A stretch of DNA of 64,000 nucleotides from Acidocella sp. (GCF_027352905.1 NZ_DAIEIF010000029.1:62001-126000), one strand, 5' to 3'. Shown: positions 26,952 to 36,696, counted from the first letter of the stretch. Program-made: numbers and translations. Notes: a model not told the origin generated them from the sequence alone.

Positions 26952-28271
26952 TTAGGCAAATGAGGGAACGAGCATGGCCACCACGACCAGGGCCATCAGC
27001 CCCGTCGCCAGCCAGCCGAAGACTTTAAGCGTGCCCCGCACCGCGAAGGGACCCATGATGTCGCACCGGGCGGCGAGCAGCATCATCACCGCCATCACCG
27101 GCACCGCCACCACGCCGTTGATCACGGCGCTCCAGACCAGCGCCTTGATCGGGTTGACCGGCGCGAAATTGATGATCATGCCGATGATCGTGGCGATGAT
27201 CAGCGTGGCGTAAAAGGCCTGCGCCTCCTTTGGCCGGCGGCCGAGCCCGGTTGGCCAGCGGCGCGCCTCGCCAATGGCATAGGCGGCGGAGCCCGCCAGC
27301 ACCGGCACGGCTAATAGGCCCGTGCCGATAATGCCCAGCGCGAAGATGGCGGAGGCGAACTTCCCCGCCAGCGGGGCCAGCGCGGCCGCGGCCTGGGCGG
27401 AACTCTGAATATTGGTGACGCCGTGCGGGTGCAGCGTCGCCGCGGTGGAGACGATGATGGCGAGCGCCACCAGATTGGAAAACCCCATGCCGATGAACGT
27501 GTCCAGCTCGATCCGCCGCAGCGCCGCCGGGCCCTGGCCCGGCGCGTGGACCAGATCGGTCCGCCGGGGATAAACGCGCAGATCCTCCACCTCCTCGGAG
27601 GCCTGCCAAAAAAACAGGTACGGGCTGATCGTCGTGCCAAAAATCGCGACCAGCGTGGTGAAATACGCCCCGTTCCACTGAATATGCGGCCATAGCGTGT
27701 GGGTCAGTAATTTCAGCCAGTCCACATGCACGATCACCAGCACCCCGAAATAGGCCAGCAGCGCGGCGGTTAGCCATTTCAGGACGGAAACATAGCGCGT
27801 ATATTCCAGAAAAAGCTGCATGGAGACGCATATGGCGGCGAAGAGCAGCACGTAGAGCGCATGCGGCGCTGGGAGGAGCAAGGTCATGGCGTCCGCCATC
27901 GCCCCGAGATCGGCGCCGAGATTGATGATATTGGCGGTCAGCAGCAAAACCACGATGATGGTGAGCAGCCATTGGGGGTAATGCAGGCGCAGCACCCCGG
28001 CAATGCCATGGCCGGTGGTGCGGCCGATGCGGGCGCTGATCATCTGCACCGCCACCATCAGCGGATAGGAGATCAGCATCGCCCAGCTCAGCCCATAGGC
28101 GAATTGCGCCCCAGCCTGGGAGTAGGTGGCGATGCCGCTGGGGTCATCGTCGGAGGCGCCGGTGATCAGCCCCGGTCCAAGGAGATGAAAAAGCCGCGGG
28201 CGGCTTGGCCCCACGGTAGGGCTTGGCCCTTCTTCTGGATCGTTCCTGTCTTTGGGCTTGCTTCTTGTCAT
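26952..28271 (-). CDS. Nramp-family metal transporter with altered binding site
   Basis: A 439-residue LeuT-fold transporter with about eleven helices. TM1 reads GLITGASDDDPSGIATYSQAG and aligns with the Nramp DPGN element, but is DPSG: the ligand Asn is Gly. TM6 reads TTISPYLFFWQASEE, where canonical Nramp has a Met-Pro-His motif, so the ligand Met becomes Ser and His becomes Tyr. These changes resemble the loss of Asn and Met in Nramp-related Mg2+ transporters, so Mg2+ or another hard cation is possible. Classical MntH-type Mn2+ uptake is less likely. It has no obvious operon partner. Confidence 0.85.
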   Translation of the reverse strand: MTRSKPKDRNDPEEGPSPTVGPSRPRLFHLLGPGLITGASDDDPSGIATYSQAGAQFAYGLSWAMLISYPLMVAVQMISARIGRTTGHGIAGVLRLHYPQWLLTIIVVLLLTANIINLGADLGAMADAMTLLLPAPHALYVLLFAAICVSMQLFLEYTRYVSVLKWLTAALLAYFGVLVIVHVDWLKLLTHTLWPHIQWNGAYFTTLVAIFGTTISPYLFFWQASEEVEDLRVYPRRTDLVHAPGQGPAALRRIELDTFIGMGFSNLVALAIIVSTAATLHPHGVTNIQSSAQAAAALAPLAGKFASAIFALGIIGTGLLAVPVLAGSAAYAIGEARRWPTGLGRRPKEAQAFYATLIIATIIGMIINFAPVNPIKALVWSAVINGVVAVPVMAVMMLLAARCDIMGPFAVRGTLKVFGWLATGLMALVVVAMLVPSFA

Positions 28272-28356
28272 GCCGAACGCTTCTGCCCGCTGGGGGCTTG
28301 GCGGTCAAAGGGAAATATGCCATGCAATTGCATCATTCTTGCCCCATGAGAGACGC

Positions 28357-28869
28357 ATGGATCTGACCGCACCCACGCCTTGCGGCATGCCGGCTTCCGC
28401 CCGGCGCCGCTTCGCGCCTGTTCTGGCCACGCTCCTTCTCGCCGGGCTGGCGGCCTGCGCCTCATCGCGCCCGCCCGCCTTGGCGCCGCAGGCCATGGCG
28501 GTTGCCGCCCCGGTACCCGCCTCACCCCCGCCGCCCCGCGCCCCCGCCTTGGTGGCCACCGGTCCGGAGCTTTCCGGTACGGCCTCCTGGTACCGCCCCG
28601 GCCGTGGCCTGCATCGCACCTGCACCGGCGAATCCTTCAATGGCGAGGGAATGACCGCCGCCTCCCACACCATTCCCGTCGGCACGCGCGTGCGGGTGGC
28701 GCTGGCGGATGACACCGCTCATTCCATCGTCGTGCGGGTGAATGACTGCATGCCGCGCGGAAGCCGCTTGCTGGATCTCTCCCGCGGGGCCGCCGAGGAG
28801 CTGGGGCTGGTGGATCTCGGCGTCGCGGAGGTGAGCGTCACCCCGGTCATGCTGGTGGATAACCGCTAA
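28357..28869 (+). CDS. RlpA-like lipoprotein (septal ring lytic transglycosylase family)
   Basis: A 170-residue envelope lipoprotein. The ATG at 28357 (after GAGAGACGC) gives a basic N-terminus, a hydrophobic stretch and lipobox LAAC. A Pro/Ala-rich linker follows. The double-psi beta-barrel runs from about residue 77 (SGTASWYRPGRGLH) through GEGMTAASHTIPVGTRVRVAL and VVRVNDCMPRGSRLLDLSRGAAEELGL. The His after MTAAS and the Asp in VND fit the positions of catalytic residues in RlpA enzymes that cut naked glycan strands. There is no SPOR domain, so septal targeting through denuded glycans is not expected. Confidence 0.85.
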   Translation: MDLTAPTPCGMPASARRRFAPVLATLLLAGLAACASSRPPALAPQAMAVAAPVPASPPPPRAPALVATGPELSGTASWYRPGRGLHRTCTGESFNGEGMTAASHTIPVGTRVRVALADDTAHSIVVRVNDCMPRGSRLLDLSRGAAEELGLVDLGVAEVSVTPVMLVDNR

Positions 28870-28941
28870 GTCCGCGCCTCCCGTTTGACCTCCGCGCCAT
28901 AGCGCCTAAATCTGGGGTCAGCGACTCAGAGCGGAGCAGGC

Positions 28942-30753
28942 ATGGACGAGTATCACATCGCGCGCCACCCGGATGGAGCGGCGGCGGCCGGGGCCGCCTT
29001 GCCCAGCTGGGATCTCGGCGATCTTTACGCCTCGCCCCAGGACCCGCGCATTGAGGCCGATCTCGCCGCCGTCCGCGAAGGCGCGGAGCGCTTCGCCGCG
29101 GCCTATCAGGGCAAGCTGGCGGAGCTTTCCGGCGCGGAATTGGCGGCGGCCATTCAGGACTATGAGCGGTTGCAGGAGATCGCCGGGAAGATCATGTCCT
29201 ACGCCGTGCTGCTCTTCTCGGCGGAATCCTCCAACCCCGCCCATGGGCAATTCTACCAGACCATGTCGGAGCGCGTCACCGCGCTTGGCACCCTGACCCT
29301 GTTCTTCACGCTCGAACTCAACCGGGTGCCCGAGGCGGCGCTAGCGGAGAAGCTGAAAGACCCCGCCCTCGCCCATTACGCGCCGTGGCTGCGCGATTTG
29401 CGGGTGTTCTTGCCCCATCAGCGCGAGGATGTCATCGAGCGGCTGTTCATGGAAAGGGAGGTTACCGGCCATTCCGCCTGGACACGGCTGTTCGACGAAA
29501 CCATCGCGGGCCTGCGGCTGGAGGTGCGGGGCGAAGACCTCACCCTCTCCGCGGCGCTCAACAAGCTCTCCGACGCCGACCGCGCGGTGCGCGAGGCGGC
29601 GGCCAAGGCCATAGCCCAGGCGATGGAGGCGAATGAGAAGCTGTTCGCCCTCATCCTCAATACCATCGCCAAGGATAAGGCGATCGACGATGACTGGCAC
29701 GCCTATCGGCATCCCTGGTCCTTCCGCAATCTCGCCAACATGGTCGAGGATGAGGTGGTGGACGCGCTGGTGACGGCGGTCAAATCCTCCTATGCCCGCC
29801 TCGCCCACCGCTATTACGCGCTCAAGGCCAAATGGCTCGGCCTGCCCAGGCTGGAGCATTGGGACCGCAACGCCCCCCTCTCCGCCGGAGACGACGAGCC
29901 GGTGACCTGGGAGGAGGCGCGGGAGATCGTGCTTTCGGCCTACCGGAATTTCAGTCCGGAGCTGGCCGAGACCCTCCGTCCCTTCTTCGAGCGTCACTGG
30001 ATCGACGCCGCGCCGCGCCCCGGCAAGGCCGGCGGCGCCTTCTCCCATTCCACAGTGCCCTCGGCGCATCCCTATGTGCTGATGAATTTCCACGGCAAGA
30101 CGCGCGACGTGATGACCCTGGCGCACGAGCTGGGCCATGGCGCGCATCAAAGCCTCGCCTCCCGCCAGGGCTATTTATTGGCGGGCACGCCGCTCACCCT
30201 GGCGGAAACCGCGAGCGTTTTCGGGGAGATGCTGACCTTCCGCTCCCTGCTGGACGCGGAAAGGGATCCCGCCCGCCGCCGCGTCATGCTGGCGCAAAAG
30301 GTGGAGGACATGCTGAACACGGTGGTGCGGCAGATCGCCTTCCACGAATTCGAGGTCATGTTCCATACCGAGCGCCGCGAGGGAGAGCTGCTCCCCGCCC
30401 GCATCGCGGAACTCTGGCTGGACGTGCAGAGCCGCAGCCTCGGTCCCGCCTTTCACTTCACCCCGGATTACCGGGTGTTCTGGGCCTATGTCTCCCATTT
30501 CTACCACAGCCCGTTCTACGTCTATGCCTACGCCTTTGGCGATTGCCTGGTGAATGCGCTCTACGCCGTCTATCAGGAAAGCCCGGACAAGGCGGCATTC
30601 GCCGTCAAATACCGTGAGATGCTGGCGGCGGGGGGCATCCGGCGGCATAAGGAATTGCTGGCCCCGTTCGGGCTGGACGCGTCCGATCCGGAATTCTGGC
30701 AAAAGGGGCTAAATGTGATTTCGGCATTTATCGACGAGCTGGAAATGTCATGA
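28942..30753 (+). CDS. pepF: Oligoendopeptidase F (M3 family)
   Basis: Cytoplasmic zinc metallopeptidase that cleaves oligopeptides. The 603-residue protein has the zinc motif in MTLAHELGHGAHQSLA (HELGH near residue 395), followed by the downstream Glu ligand in TLAETASVFGEM, as in M3B enzymes. The N-terminal helical part and the C-terminal YVYAYAFGDCLVNALY region are typical. Its stop overlaps the start of the ABC1 gene (ATGA), so the two are cotranscribed. No signal peptide. Confidence 0.95.
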   Translation: MDEYHIARHPDGAAAAGAALPSWDLGDLYASPQDPRIEADLAAVREGAERFAAAYQGKLAELSGAELAAAIQDYERLQEIAGKIMSYAVLLFSAESSNPAHGQFYQTMSERVTALGTLTLFFTLELNRVPEAALAEKLKDPALAHYAPWLRDLRVFLPHQREDVIERLFMEREVTGHSAWTRLFDETIAGLRLEVRGEDLTLSAALNKLSDADRAVREAAAKAIAQAMEANEKLFALILNTIAKDKAIDDDWHAYRHPWSFRNLANMVEDEVVDALVTAVKSSYARLAHRYYALKAKWLGLPRLEHWDRNAPLSAGDDEPVTWEEAREIVLSAYRNFSPELAETLRPFFERHWIDAAPRPGKAGGAFSHSTVPSAHPYVLMNFHGKTRDVMTLAHELGHGAHQSLASRQGYLLAGTPLTLAETASVFGEMLTFRSLLDAERDPARRRVMLAQKVEDMLNTVVRQIAFHEFEVMFHTERREGELLPARIAELWLDVQSRSLGPAFHFTPDYRVFWAYVSHFYHSPFYVYAYAFGDCLVNALYAVYQESPDKAAFAVKYREMLAAGGIRRHKELLAPFGLDASDPEFWQKGLNVISAFIDELEMS

Positions 30754-32099
30754 GCGAGCGCGGCGGCAATCTATTGGGCGAGGTGCGGCGCATGGCTCGC
30801 ACTTCCGGCGCGGTGGGCGGCATCGCCGCCCGCATCGCCGGCGAGCGCGTCTTCGGCATCAAGACCGACCAGGCCCGCCATGCGGAGGATCTCAAGGCGC
30901 TGCTGGGCGGGCTGAAAGGCCCGATGATGAAGGTGGCGCAGTTTCTCTCCACCGTGCCGGATGCGCTGCCGCCGGAATACGCCAAGCAACTGGCGGAGCT
31001 GCAATCCAATGCGCCGCCCATGGGCTGGTCCTTCGTGCGCCGGCGCATGGCCGGCGAGCTGGGGCCGGATTGGGAGAGCCGTTTCCAATCCTTCAGCCGC
31101 GAGGCGGTGGCCGCCGCCAGTCTCGGCCAGGTGCATCGCGCCACCCTGCCGGATGGGCGCGAGGTGGCGGTGAAGCTGCAATACCCGGATATGCCGAGCG
31201 TGATCGAGGCCGATCTGCGCCAGGTCAAGCTGGCGATGGCCGTCTATAAGCGCATGGATAACGCCATCATCCAGGATGATATCTATGTCGAGCTGGCCGA
31301 GCGGTTCCGGGAGGAGCTGGATTACCAGCGCGAGGCGGCGCATATGCGGCTCTACCGGCTGATGCTGGCGGATGTGCCGGATGTGGGCGTGCCGGAGCCG
31401 GTGGAGGCTTACACCACCACCCGGCTGCTGACGATGAGCTGGCTGAACGGCCGCGGCTTCCACGCCTGGATGGAAGGCAATCCCTCCCAGGAGCAGCGCG
31501 ACGCTCTCGCCGCCGCCCTGTTCCGCGCCTGGTACGTGCCCTTCTACCGCTACGGCGTCATCCATGGCGACCCGCATCTCGGCAATTATCAGGTTGGCGA
31601 GGCGGGGGGGCTCAATCTGCTCGATTACGGCTCCATCCGCGTGTTCCCTCCCCGTTTCGTCTCCGGCGTTCTGGAGCTCTACGCCGCGGTGCGCGACGAT
31701 GACGAGGCCCGCGCCCGCCACGCCTATGATATCTGGGGGTTCAAGGACATCACCGCCGAGCAGATCGCGGTACTCAACGACTGGGCCAGATTCCTCTACC
31801 AGCCTTTGATCGAGGACCGCGTGCGGCCGATCCAGGAGGGTGAGGGCACCGAATTCGGGCGCGAGGTGGCGCAAAGGGTGCATGCCGGGCTGCAACGCAC
31901 CGGCGGCGTGCGGCCGCCGCGCGAATTCGTGCTGATGGACCGCTCCGCCATTGGGCTGGGGGCGGTGTTCATGCGCCTCGGCGCCCGGCTCAACTGGAGC
32001 CGGCTGTTTCAGGAAACCGTGGCGGATTACGACGAAGCGCGCCTCGCCGCCCGACAGGCCGAGGCGCTGGCCGCCGCCCGCGTGCCGGAAGCCAGATAG
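30750..32099 (+). CDS. ABC1/UbiB-family atypical kinase
   Basis: A 449-residue member of the ABC1 (AarF/UbiB/ADCK) family, ATPase-like proteins mostly linked to ubiquinone biosynthesis. Visible features are KGPMMKVAQFLSTVPDALPPEY (the KxGQ motif appears as KVAQ), LQSNAPPM, AAASLGQVHRATLPDGREVAVKLQYP, EELDYQREAAHM, and the catalytic-loop and metal regions VIHGDPHLGNY and LNLLDYGSIR. It lacks the C-terminal transmembrane helices of classical UbiB, so I leave the symbol empty. Coupled to pepF by a 4 bp overlap. Confidence 0.88.
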   Translation: MSERGGNLLGEVRRMARTSGAVGGIAARIAGERVFGIKTDQARHAEDLKALLGGLKGPMMKVAQFLSTVPDALPPEYAKQLAELQSNAPPMGWSFVRRRMAGELGPDWESRFQSFSREAVAAASLGQVHRATLPDGREVAVKLQYPDMPSVIEADLRQVKLAMAVYKRMDNAIIQDDIYVELAERFREELDYQREAAHMRLYRLMLADVPDVGVPEPVEAYTTTRLLTMSWLNGRGFHAWMEGNPSQEQRDALAAALFRAWYVPFYRYGVIHGDPHLGNYQVGEAGGLNLLDYGSIRVFPPRFVSGVLELYAAVRDDDEARARHAYDIWGFKDITAEQIAVLNDWARFLYQPLIEDRVRPIQEGEGTEFGREVAQRVHAGLQRTGGVRPPREFVLMDRSAIGLGAVFMRLGARLNWSRLFQETVADYDEARLAARQAEALAAARVPEAR

Positions 32100-32113
32100 G
32101 CGGGGAGATATTC

Positions 32114-32851
32114 ATGGCGATTCTGTCGCGCGGCTTCTTCCGCTCGGGTTTTTACGCCCGCGCCTACCGCAAGCTGCTCCATTCCATTTACGCCAATGAC
32201 CTTTGGATCGATCTGCGGCTGCACGCGAAGCGCGAGGCGGTGGAATATGTCATCGCCCATATGGGCGAGGCGATGGTGTTGACCGACCGCGACGAATTGC
32301 TGCGCTTCGCCTTCGCCCGCGCCCCGCAGGAGGGGCTGGTGGCGGAATTCGGGGTGGCCGGCGGCGCCTCCCTGCGCAACCTCGCCCGGCTGACCAGCCG
32401 CCAAGTGCACGGGTTCGACAGTTTTGGCGGCCTGCCGGGAGATTGGAGCGGCACGCGCGAGGCGGCCGGCGCTTTTACCCAGAAGGGCCGCCTGCCGAAA
32501 GTACCGGCCAATGCGGTTCTCCATCCCGGCTGGTTCGAGGAAACCTTGCCCGCCTTTCTCGCCGCCCATCCCGGCCCGGCCGCCTTCATCCATGTGGATT
32601 GCGACATCTACACCAGCACCAAGACGGTCTTCATGGCGCTGCGGGGGCGAATCGGACCCGGCACCGTGCTGCTCTTCGATGAATATTTCAACTACCCCGG
32701 CTGGCGGGCGCATGAATACAAGGCTTTCCAGGAATTCATCGCCGGCACCGGGCTTTCCTACGAATATATCGGCTTCTCGGCGGAAAAGGGGCATGTCGCG
32801 GTGAGGATCGGCGCGCCGGGCGAACTGCCGGAGCCGCGCGCCACGAAATGA
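32114..32851 (+). CDS. TylF/macrocin O-methyltransferase-like class I SAM methyltransferase
   Basis: A 245-residue protein with a Rossmann methyltransferase core: GLVAEFGVAGGASLRNLA (SAM motif I, near residue 78), VHGFDSFGGLPGDW, then AFIHVDCDIYTSTKTVF and LLFDEYFNYPGWRAHEYKAF. The D-x-D around IHVDCDIY and the following DEYFN fit the metal-binding residues of TylF-type O-methyltransferases. The substrate is unknown. It starts 14 bp after the ABC1 gene and may share its transcript. Its proximity to the ABC1 gene raises, but does not prove, a role in quinone or lipid modification. Confidence 0.75.
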   Translation: MAILSRGFFRSGFYARAYRKLLHSIYANDLWIDLRLHAKREAVEYVIAHMGEAMVLTDRDELLRFAFARAPQEGLVAEFGVAGGASLRNLARLTSRQVHGFDSFGGLPGDWSGTREAAGAFTQKGRLPKVPANAVLHPGWFEETLPAFLAAHPGPAAFIHVDCDIYTSTKTVFMALRGRIGPGTVLLFDEYFNYPGWRAHEYKAFQEFIAGTGLSYEYIGFSAEKGHVAVRIGAPGELPEPRATK

Positions 32852-32943
32852 ACCGTCCACGGCCCCTGTAAAACCCGCTTGAATTGTGCCAAGCGCTTCC
32901 CCATGGTGCGGAACAATTCACTAAAGGGTTAAGGGACAGGTTG

Positions 32944-34077
32944 ATGCGTCTAGCGGTTTTGAAGGAGCGCCGTGCGGGAGAGGCCCGGGTGGCGGCCACG
33001 CCGGATACGGTAAAAAAGCTGATCGGGCTGGGGTTGACCGTGGCGGTCGAGACGGGGGCGGGCATCGCCGCCGCGATCCCGGATGAGGATTTCGCGGCCG
33101 CCGGGGCGGAGATCGCGCCGGATGCCGCCAGCGCGCTCGCGGGGGCGGGCATCGTCTTCGCCGTCAACGCGCCGGATGAAGCCGTGCGCGCCCTCATCGC
33201 CCCCGGCGCGCTGCTCATCGCCACTCTGGGCGCCGCCGCCGACCCGGCGCTGGCGCCGGCGCTCGCCGCCGCGCGCATCGACGCGGTGGGGCTGGAATTA
33301 CTGCCGCGCATCACCCGCGCCCAAAGCATGGATGTGCTCTCCTCCCAGGCCAATCTCGCCGGCTACCGCGCCGTCATCGAGGCGGCCTACGCCTTTCCCC
33401 GCGGCTTTCCGCTGATGATGACGGCGGCGGGCACCGTGCCTCCGGCGCGCGTGTTCGTCATCGGCGCCGGGGTGGCGGGGTTGCAGGCCATCGCCACCGC
33501 GCGGCGGCTGGGCGGCATCGTCTCCGCCACGGATGTCCGCCCGGCCGCCAAGGAGGAAATCCGCTCCCTGGGCGCGGCCTATGTCGGGGTGGATGATGAG
33601 GAGAGCGCCCGCCAGACCGGCCCTTATGCCGGGCAGATGTCGGATGAGTTCCGCCGCAAGCAGGCCGAGCTGATGGCCAGCACCATCGCCAAGAACGATA
33701 TCGTCATTTGCACCGCCCTGGTTCAGGGGCGCAAGGCGCCGGTCATCGTCACCGCCGAGATGGTCGCAGGAATGAAGCCGGGCTCCATCATCGCGGATCT
33801 CGCCGCCGAGGCGGGCGGCAACTGCGCCGCCACCGTGCCGGGCGAGACGGTGACAACCGCCAACGGGGTGACGGTCATCGGGCATCGCAACTGGCCCGCG
33901 CGTATCGCCGTGGCGGCGAGCCAGCTCTACGCCCGCAACCTGCTAACCTTCCTTACCACCTTCTGGGACAAGGAGGCCAAGGCCCCCCGCCTCAAGCCCG
34001 ATGACGATCTGATCAAAGGCGCGCTGGTGACCCAGGGCGGCGAGATCGTCCACCCGTATTTCAAGCCAGCCGCTTAA
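32944..34077 (+). CDS. pntAA: NAD(P) transhydrogenase subunit alpha part 1 (PntAA)
   Basis: NAD(H)-binding domain I of the proton-translocating transhydrogenase, which makes NADPH from NADH using proton motive force. The ATG at 32944 follows AGGGACAGGTTG and gives 377 residues. Motifs: [21 protein letters not shown], the NAD-binding [22 protein letters not shown], and [21 protein letters not shown] plus [15 protein letters not shown]. The split alpha subunit (two genes) is usual for alphaproteobacteria. Confidence 0.96.
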   Translation: MRLAVLKERRAGEARVAATPDTVKKLIGLGLTVAVETGAGIAAAIPDEDFAAAGAEIAPDAASALAGAGIVFAVNAPDEAVRALIAPGALLIATLGAAADPALAPALAAARIDAVGLELLPRITRAQSMDVLSSQANLAGYRAVIEAAYAFPRGFPLMMTAAGTVPPARVFVIGAGVAGLQAIATARRLGGIVSATDVRPAAKEEIRSLGAAYVGVDDEESARQTGPYAGQMSDEFRRKQAELMASTIAKNDIVICTALVQGRKAPVIVTAEMVAGMKPGSIIADLAAEAGGNCAATVPGETVTTANGVTVIGHRNWPARIAVAASQLYARNLLTFLTTFWDKEAKAPRLKPDDDLIKGALVTQGGEIVHPYFKPAA

Positions 34078-34100
34078 ACCGCCAGGGAGGCTTTACCATC

Positions 34101-34490
34101 ATGACACCCGCAGATTTGGCCGCCCAGGCGGCGGACCTCGCCCATCAGGCCTCGGTTCTGGCGCAGAATGCCGCCGGGCTGGCCGCGGTGGCGGCCGAGC
34201 ACGCGCCGCCCGCCGCGCCTTTCGTCTATTTGTTCAGCATCTTCGTGCTGGCGGTCTTCGTCGGCTATTATGTCGTCTGGTCCGTCACGCCCGCGCTGCA
34301 CTCGCCGCTTATGGCGGTCACCAACGCCATCTCCTCCGTCATCATCGTCGGCGCCATGCTGGCCACGGGGCTGCATGGAAGCCTGGTCGCGCATATCTTC
34401 GGCTTCCTCGCCGTCGTGCTGGTCAGCGTTAATATTTTCGGCGGCTTCGCGGTTACCCATCGCATGCTCTCAATGTTCAGGAAGAAGTAG
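34101..34490 (+). CDS. pntAB: NAD(P) transhydrogenase subunit alpha part 2 (PntAB)
   Basis: Membrane part of the alpha subunit, 129 residues. A polar Ala/Gln-rich N-terminus is followed by about three to four helices. Landmarks: [39 protein letters not shown] and [11 protein letters not shown], then [18 protein letters not shown], the canonical C-terminal transhydrogenase motif. It lies 23 bp after pntAA and 6 bp before pntB, so all three are one operon. Confidence 0.95.
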   Translation: MTPADLAAQAADLAHQASVLAQNAAGLAAVAAEHAPPAAPFVYLFSIFVLAVFVGYYVVWSVTPALHSPLMAVTNAISSVIIVGAMLATGLHGSLVAHIFGFLAVVLVSVNIFGGFAVTHRMLSMFRKK

Positions 34491-34496
34491 GCGCAG

Positions 34497-35906
34497 ATGA
34501 ACCAGTCCCTCACCTCCTTCGCGTATCTCATCGCGGCGGTTCTGTTCATCCTGGCGCTGCGCGGCCTCTCCCACCCCGCCACCTCCCGCCAGGGCAACCG
34601 GTTCGGCATCATCGGCATGTTCATCGCCGTGGCCGCCACCTTCCTGCATGGCGGCATGGATTGGAGCTGGGCGCTTCTCATCCTGGTTGGCATCGCCATC
34701 GGCGGCGGCATCGGTCTCGTAGTGGCGCAGAAAATCAAGATGACGGCGCTGCCGCAGCTGGTCGCCGCCTTCCATTCGCTGGTGGGCCTGGCCGCCGTCT
34801 TCGTCGCCGCCGCCGCGCTCAACGCGCCGCAGAGCTTCGGCATTGGCACGCCGCATCACATCCATGTCGAGAGCCTCATCGAGATGTCGCTGGGCCTCGC
34901 CATCGGCGCCATCACCTTCACCGGCTCGCTCATCGCCTTCGCCAAGCTGCAAGCCCTTATGAAGGGCACGCCGATCATTTTTCCCGGCCAGCACAAGCTG
35001 AACGGCGGTATCGGCATCCTCATCGTGCTGCTCATCATCGCCTTCGTCGCCTCGGGCGGCAGCCCGGCGCTGTTCGCGCTCATTGCCCTGCTCTCCCTGG
35101 CGCTGGGCTTCCTGCTCATCATCCCCATCGGCGGCGCGGACATGCCGGTCGTCGTTTCAATGCTCAACTCTTATTCCGGCTGGGCTGCCTCGGGCATCGG
35201 CTTCACCATCGGCAATATGGCGCTGATCATCACCGGGGCGCTGGTCGGCTCCTCCGGCGCCATCCTTTCTTATATCATGTGCAAGGGCATGAACCGCTCG
35301 ATCATCAACGTCATCGCGGGCGGGTTCGGCACCTCCAGCGAGGCGGCGCAGGCGGGCGGCCCGGCCGCGGGCGACAAGGCGGTGAAGGCCGGCTCCGCCG
35401 AGGACGCCGCCTTCATCATGAAGAACGCCTCCAAGGTGATCATCGTCCCCGGCTATGGCATGGCGGTGGCCCAGGCCCAGCACGCATTGCGCGAGATGGC
35501 GGATATTCTCAAGAGCAATGGCGTGGAGGTGAAATACGCCATCCACCCGGTGGCCGGGCGCATGCCGGGGCACATGAACGTGCTGCTGGCCGAGGCGAAC
35601 GTGCCCTATGATGACGTGTTCGAGCTGGAGCAGATCAATAACGAGTTCTCGACCGCGGATGTCGCCTATGTCATCGGCGCCAATGACGTCACCAATCCCG
35701 CCGCCAAGACCAACCCCGCCAGCCCGATCTTCGGCATGCCCATTCTGGAGGTGGACAAGGCCAAGACCGTTCTTTTCGTCAAACGCTCCATGGCGTCCGG
35801 CTATTCCGGTGTTGAGAACGAGCTATTCTACCGGGACAATACAATGATGCTTTTCGGCGACGCCAAGAAAATGACCGAGGAGATCGTCCAGGCGCTAGGC
35901 CATTGA
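34497..35906 (+). CDS. pntB: NAD(P) transhydrogenase subunit beta (PntB)
   Basis: Carries the membrane proton channel helices and the NADP(H)-binding domain III. It has 469 residues: about eight to nine helices up to residue 265, with GFTIGNMALIITGALVGSSGAILSYIMCKGMNRS at the end. A linker and the Rossmann domain follow, with VPGYGMAVAQAQHALREMAD, KYAIHPVAGRMPGHMNVLLAEANVPYD, VIGANDVTNPAAK and the C-terminal KRSMASGYSGVENELFY. Complete and canonical. No terminator was clear downstream. Confidence 0.97.
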   Translation: MNQSLTSFAYLIAAVLFILALRGLSHPATSRQGNRFGIIGMFIAVAATFLHGGMDWSWALLILVGIAIGGGIGLVVAQKIKMTALPQLVAAFHSLVGLAAVFVAAAALNAPQSFGIGTPHHIHVESLIEMSLGLAIGAITFTGSLIAFAKLQALMKGTPIIFPGQHKLNGGIGILIVLLIIAFVASGGSPALFALIALLSLALGFLLIIPIGGADMPVVVSMLNSYSGWAASGIGFTIGNMALIITGALVGSSGAILSYIMCKGMNRSIINVIAGGFGTSSEAAQAGGPAAGDKAVKAGSAEDAAFIMKNASKVIIVPGYGMAVAQAQHALREMADILKSNGVEVKYAIHPVAGRMPGHMNVLLAEANVPYDDVFELEQINNEFSTADVAYVIGANDVTNPAAKTNPASPIFGMPILEVDKAKTVLFVKRSMASGYSGVENELFYRDNTMMLFGDAKKMTEEIVQALGH

Positions 35907-35936
35907 GGTTCCGCCAAACGACAAAAGAGAGGAAAC

Positions 35937-36341
35937 ATGGAAATCAAGCGCGCCGGCTCGCAGCCCTCCGGCAAAGGACCTGACGACTATTTCACCGGCG
36001 CGGTCCGGATGGACCCGCTCCACAGCCCGGACGAGCCGGCGCGGGCGGTGGCGGTGCTGGTGACGTTTGAGCCCGGCGCCCGCACGGCTTGGCATACCCA
36101 TCCGCTCGGCCAGATTCTCATCGTCACCTCTGGCTGCGGCTGGGTCCAGCGTGCGGGCGGCCCGGTGGAGACGATCCGCCCCGGCGACGTGGTCTGGTTT
36201 CCCCCGGGCGAGAAGCACTGGCACGGCGCCACTGCCCGCACGGCGATGAGCCATATCGCGATACAGGAAAAGCTGAACGGCGCGACCGCGGCTTGGGCGG
36301 AGAAGGTGAGCGACGAGGAATACGCGCGGGGCGGGGAATAA
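35937..36341 (+). CDS. Cupin protein resembling Mn-dependent (R)-hydroxynitrile lyases
   Basis: A 134-residue single-domain cupin. The sequence matches the Granulicella/Acidobacterium cupin hydroxynitrile lyase pattern. Metal ligands His53, His55, Gln59 and His94 and the catalytic His106 all fall at the same residue numbers I recall for that enzyme, within [22 protein letters not shown] and AMSHIAIQE. The start [15 protein letters not shown] also fits. Lyase activity on cyanohydrins is possible, but the physiological role of such cupins is unknown and many homologues are of undefined function. ATG follows AAGAGAGGAAAC, 30 bp after pntB. Confidence 0.8.
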   Translation: MEIKRAGSQPSGKGPDDYFTGAVRMDPLHSPDEPARAVAVLVTFEPGARTAWHTHPLGQILIVTSGCGWVQRAGGPVETIRPGDVVWFPPGEKHWHGATARTAMSHIAIQEKLNGATAAWAEKVSDEEYARGGE

Positions 36342-36582
36342 GCCGACATTTTTAGGTAAGCGTCCCGTCCGGCCTTGGAATGTATACAGCGGTTAGGTTC
36401 CGCCGCCCAAAGCGGGAGGCGGGGTGGCGCGGCGGTAGCCTTCCTGTCGTTCGCCAGTGCCGATGATCTCGGCCATCATCATCATGGTGATGGCTTTCAT
36501 GGCCGACGAGGGCGGGGCCGCACCCAGAACTGCCATCAGGCAGAAACGCGACATTAGCCTTATTCTGTCAGACAGTATGAAA

Positions 36583-36659
36583 TGGTGTCCCCGGCGGGAT
36601 TCGAACCCACGGCCCCAGGATTAGGAATCCTGTGCTCTATCCTGCTGAGCTACGGAGAC
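36583..36659 (-). tRNA. tRNA-Arg (anticodon CCT)
   Basis: The minus strand folds into a complete cloverleaf. The acceptor stem is GTCTCCG/CGGGGAC with CCA encoded at 36585-36583. The D arm is GCTC...GAGC. The anticodon stem is CAGGA/TCCTG with loop TTCCTAA, giving anticodon CCT (reads AGG, Arg). The T arm is CCGTGGGTTCGAATCCCGCCGG-like. The single T-G pair in the acceptor is tolerable. Confidence 0.93.
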
Positions 36660-36696
36660 GGCGCGTCCTTCCTAGCCCACCCCGCCACCCCCGCCT

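Noticed and set aside
36375-36557. Short ORF (60 residues) between the cupin and tRNA-Arg
   Set aside because: Gly/Arg/His-rich shadow-like composition, no ribosome site and no similarity. The stretch 36342-36582 is left as non-coding.
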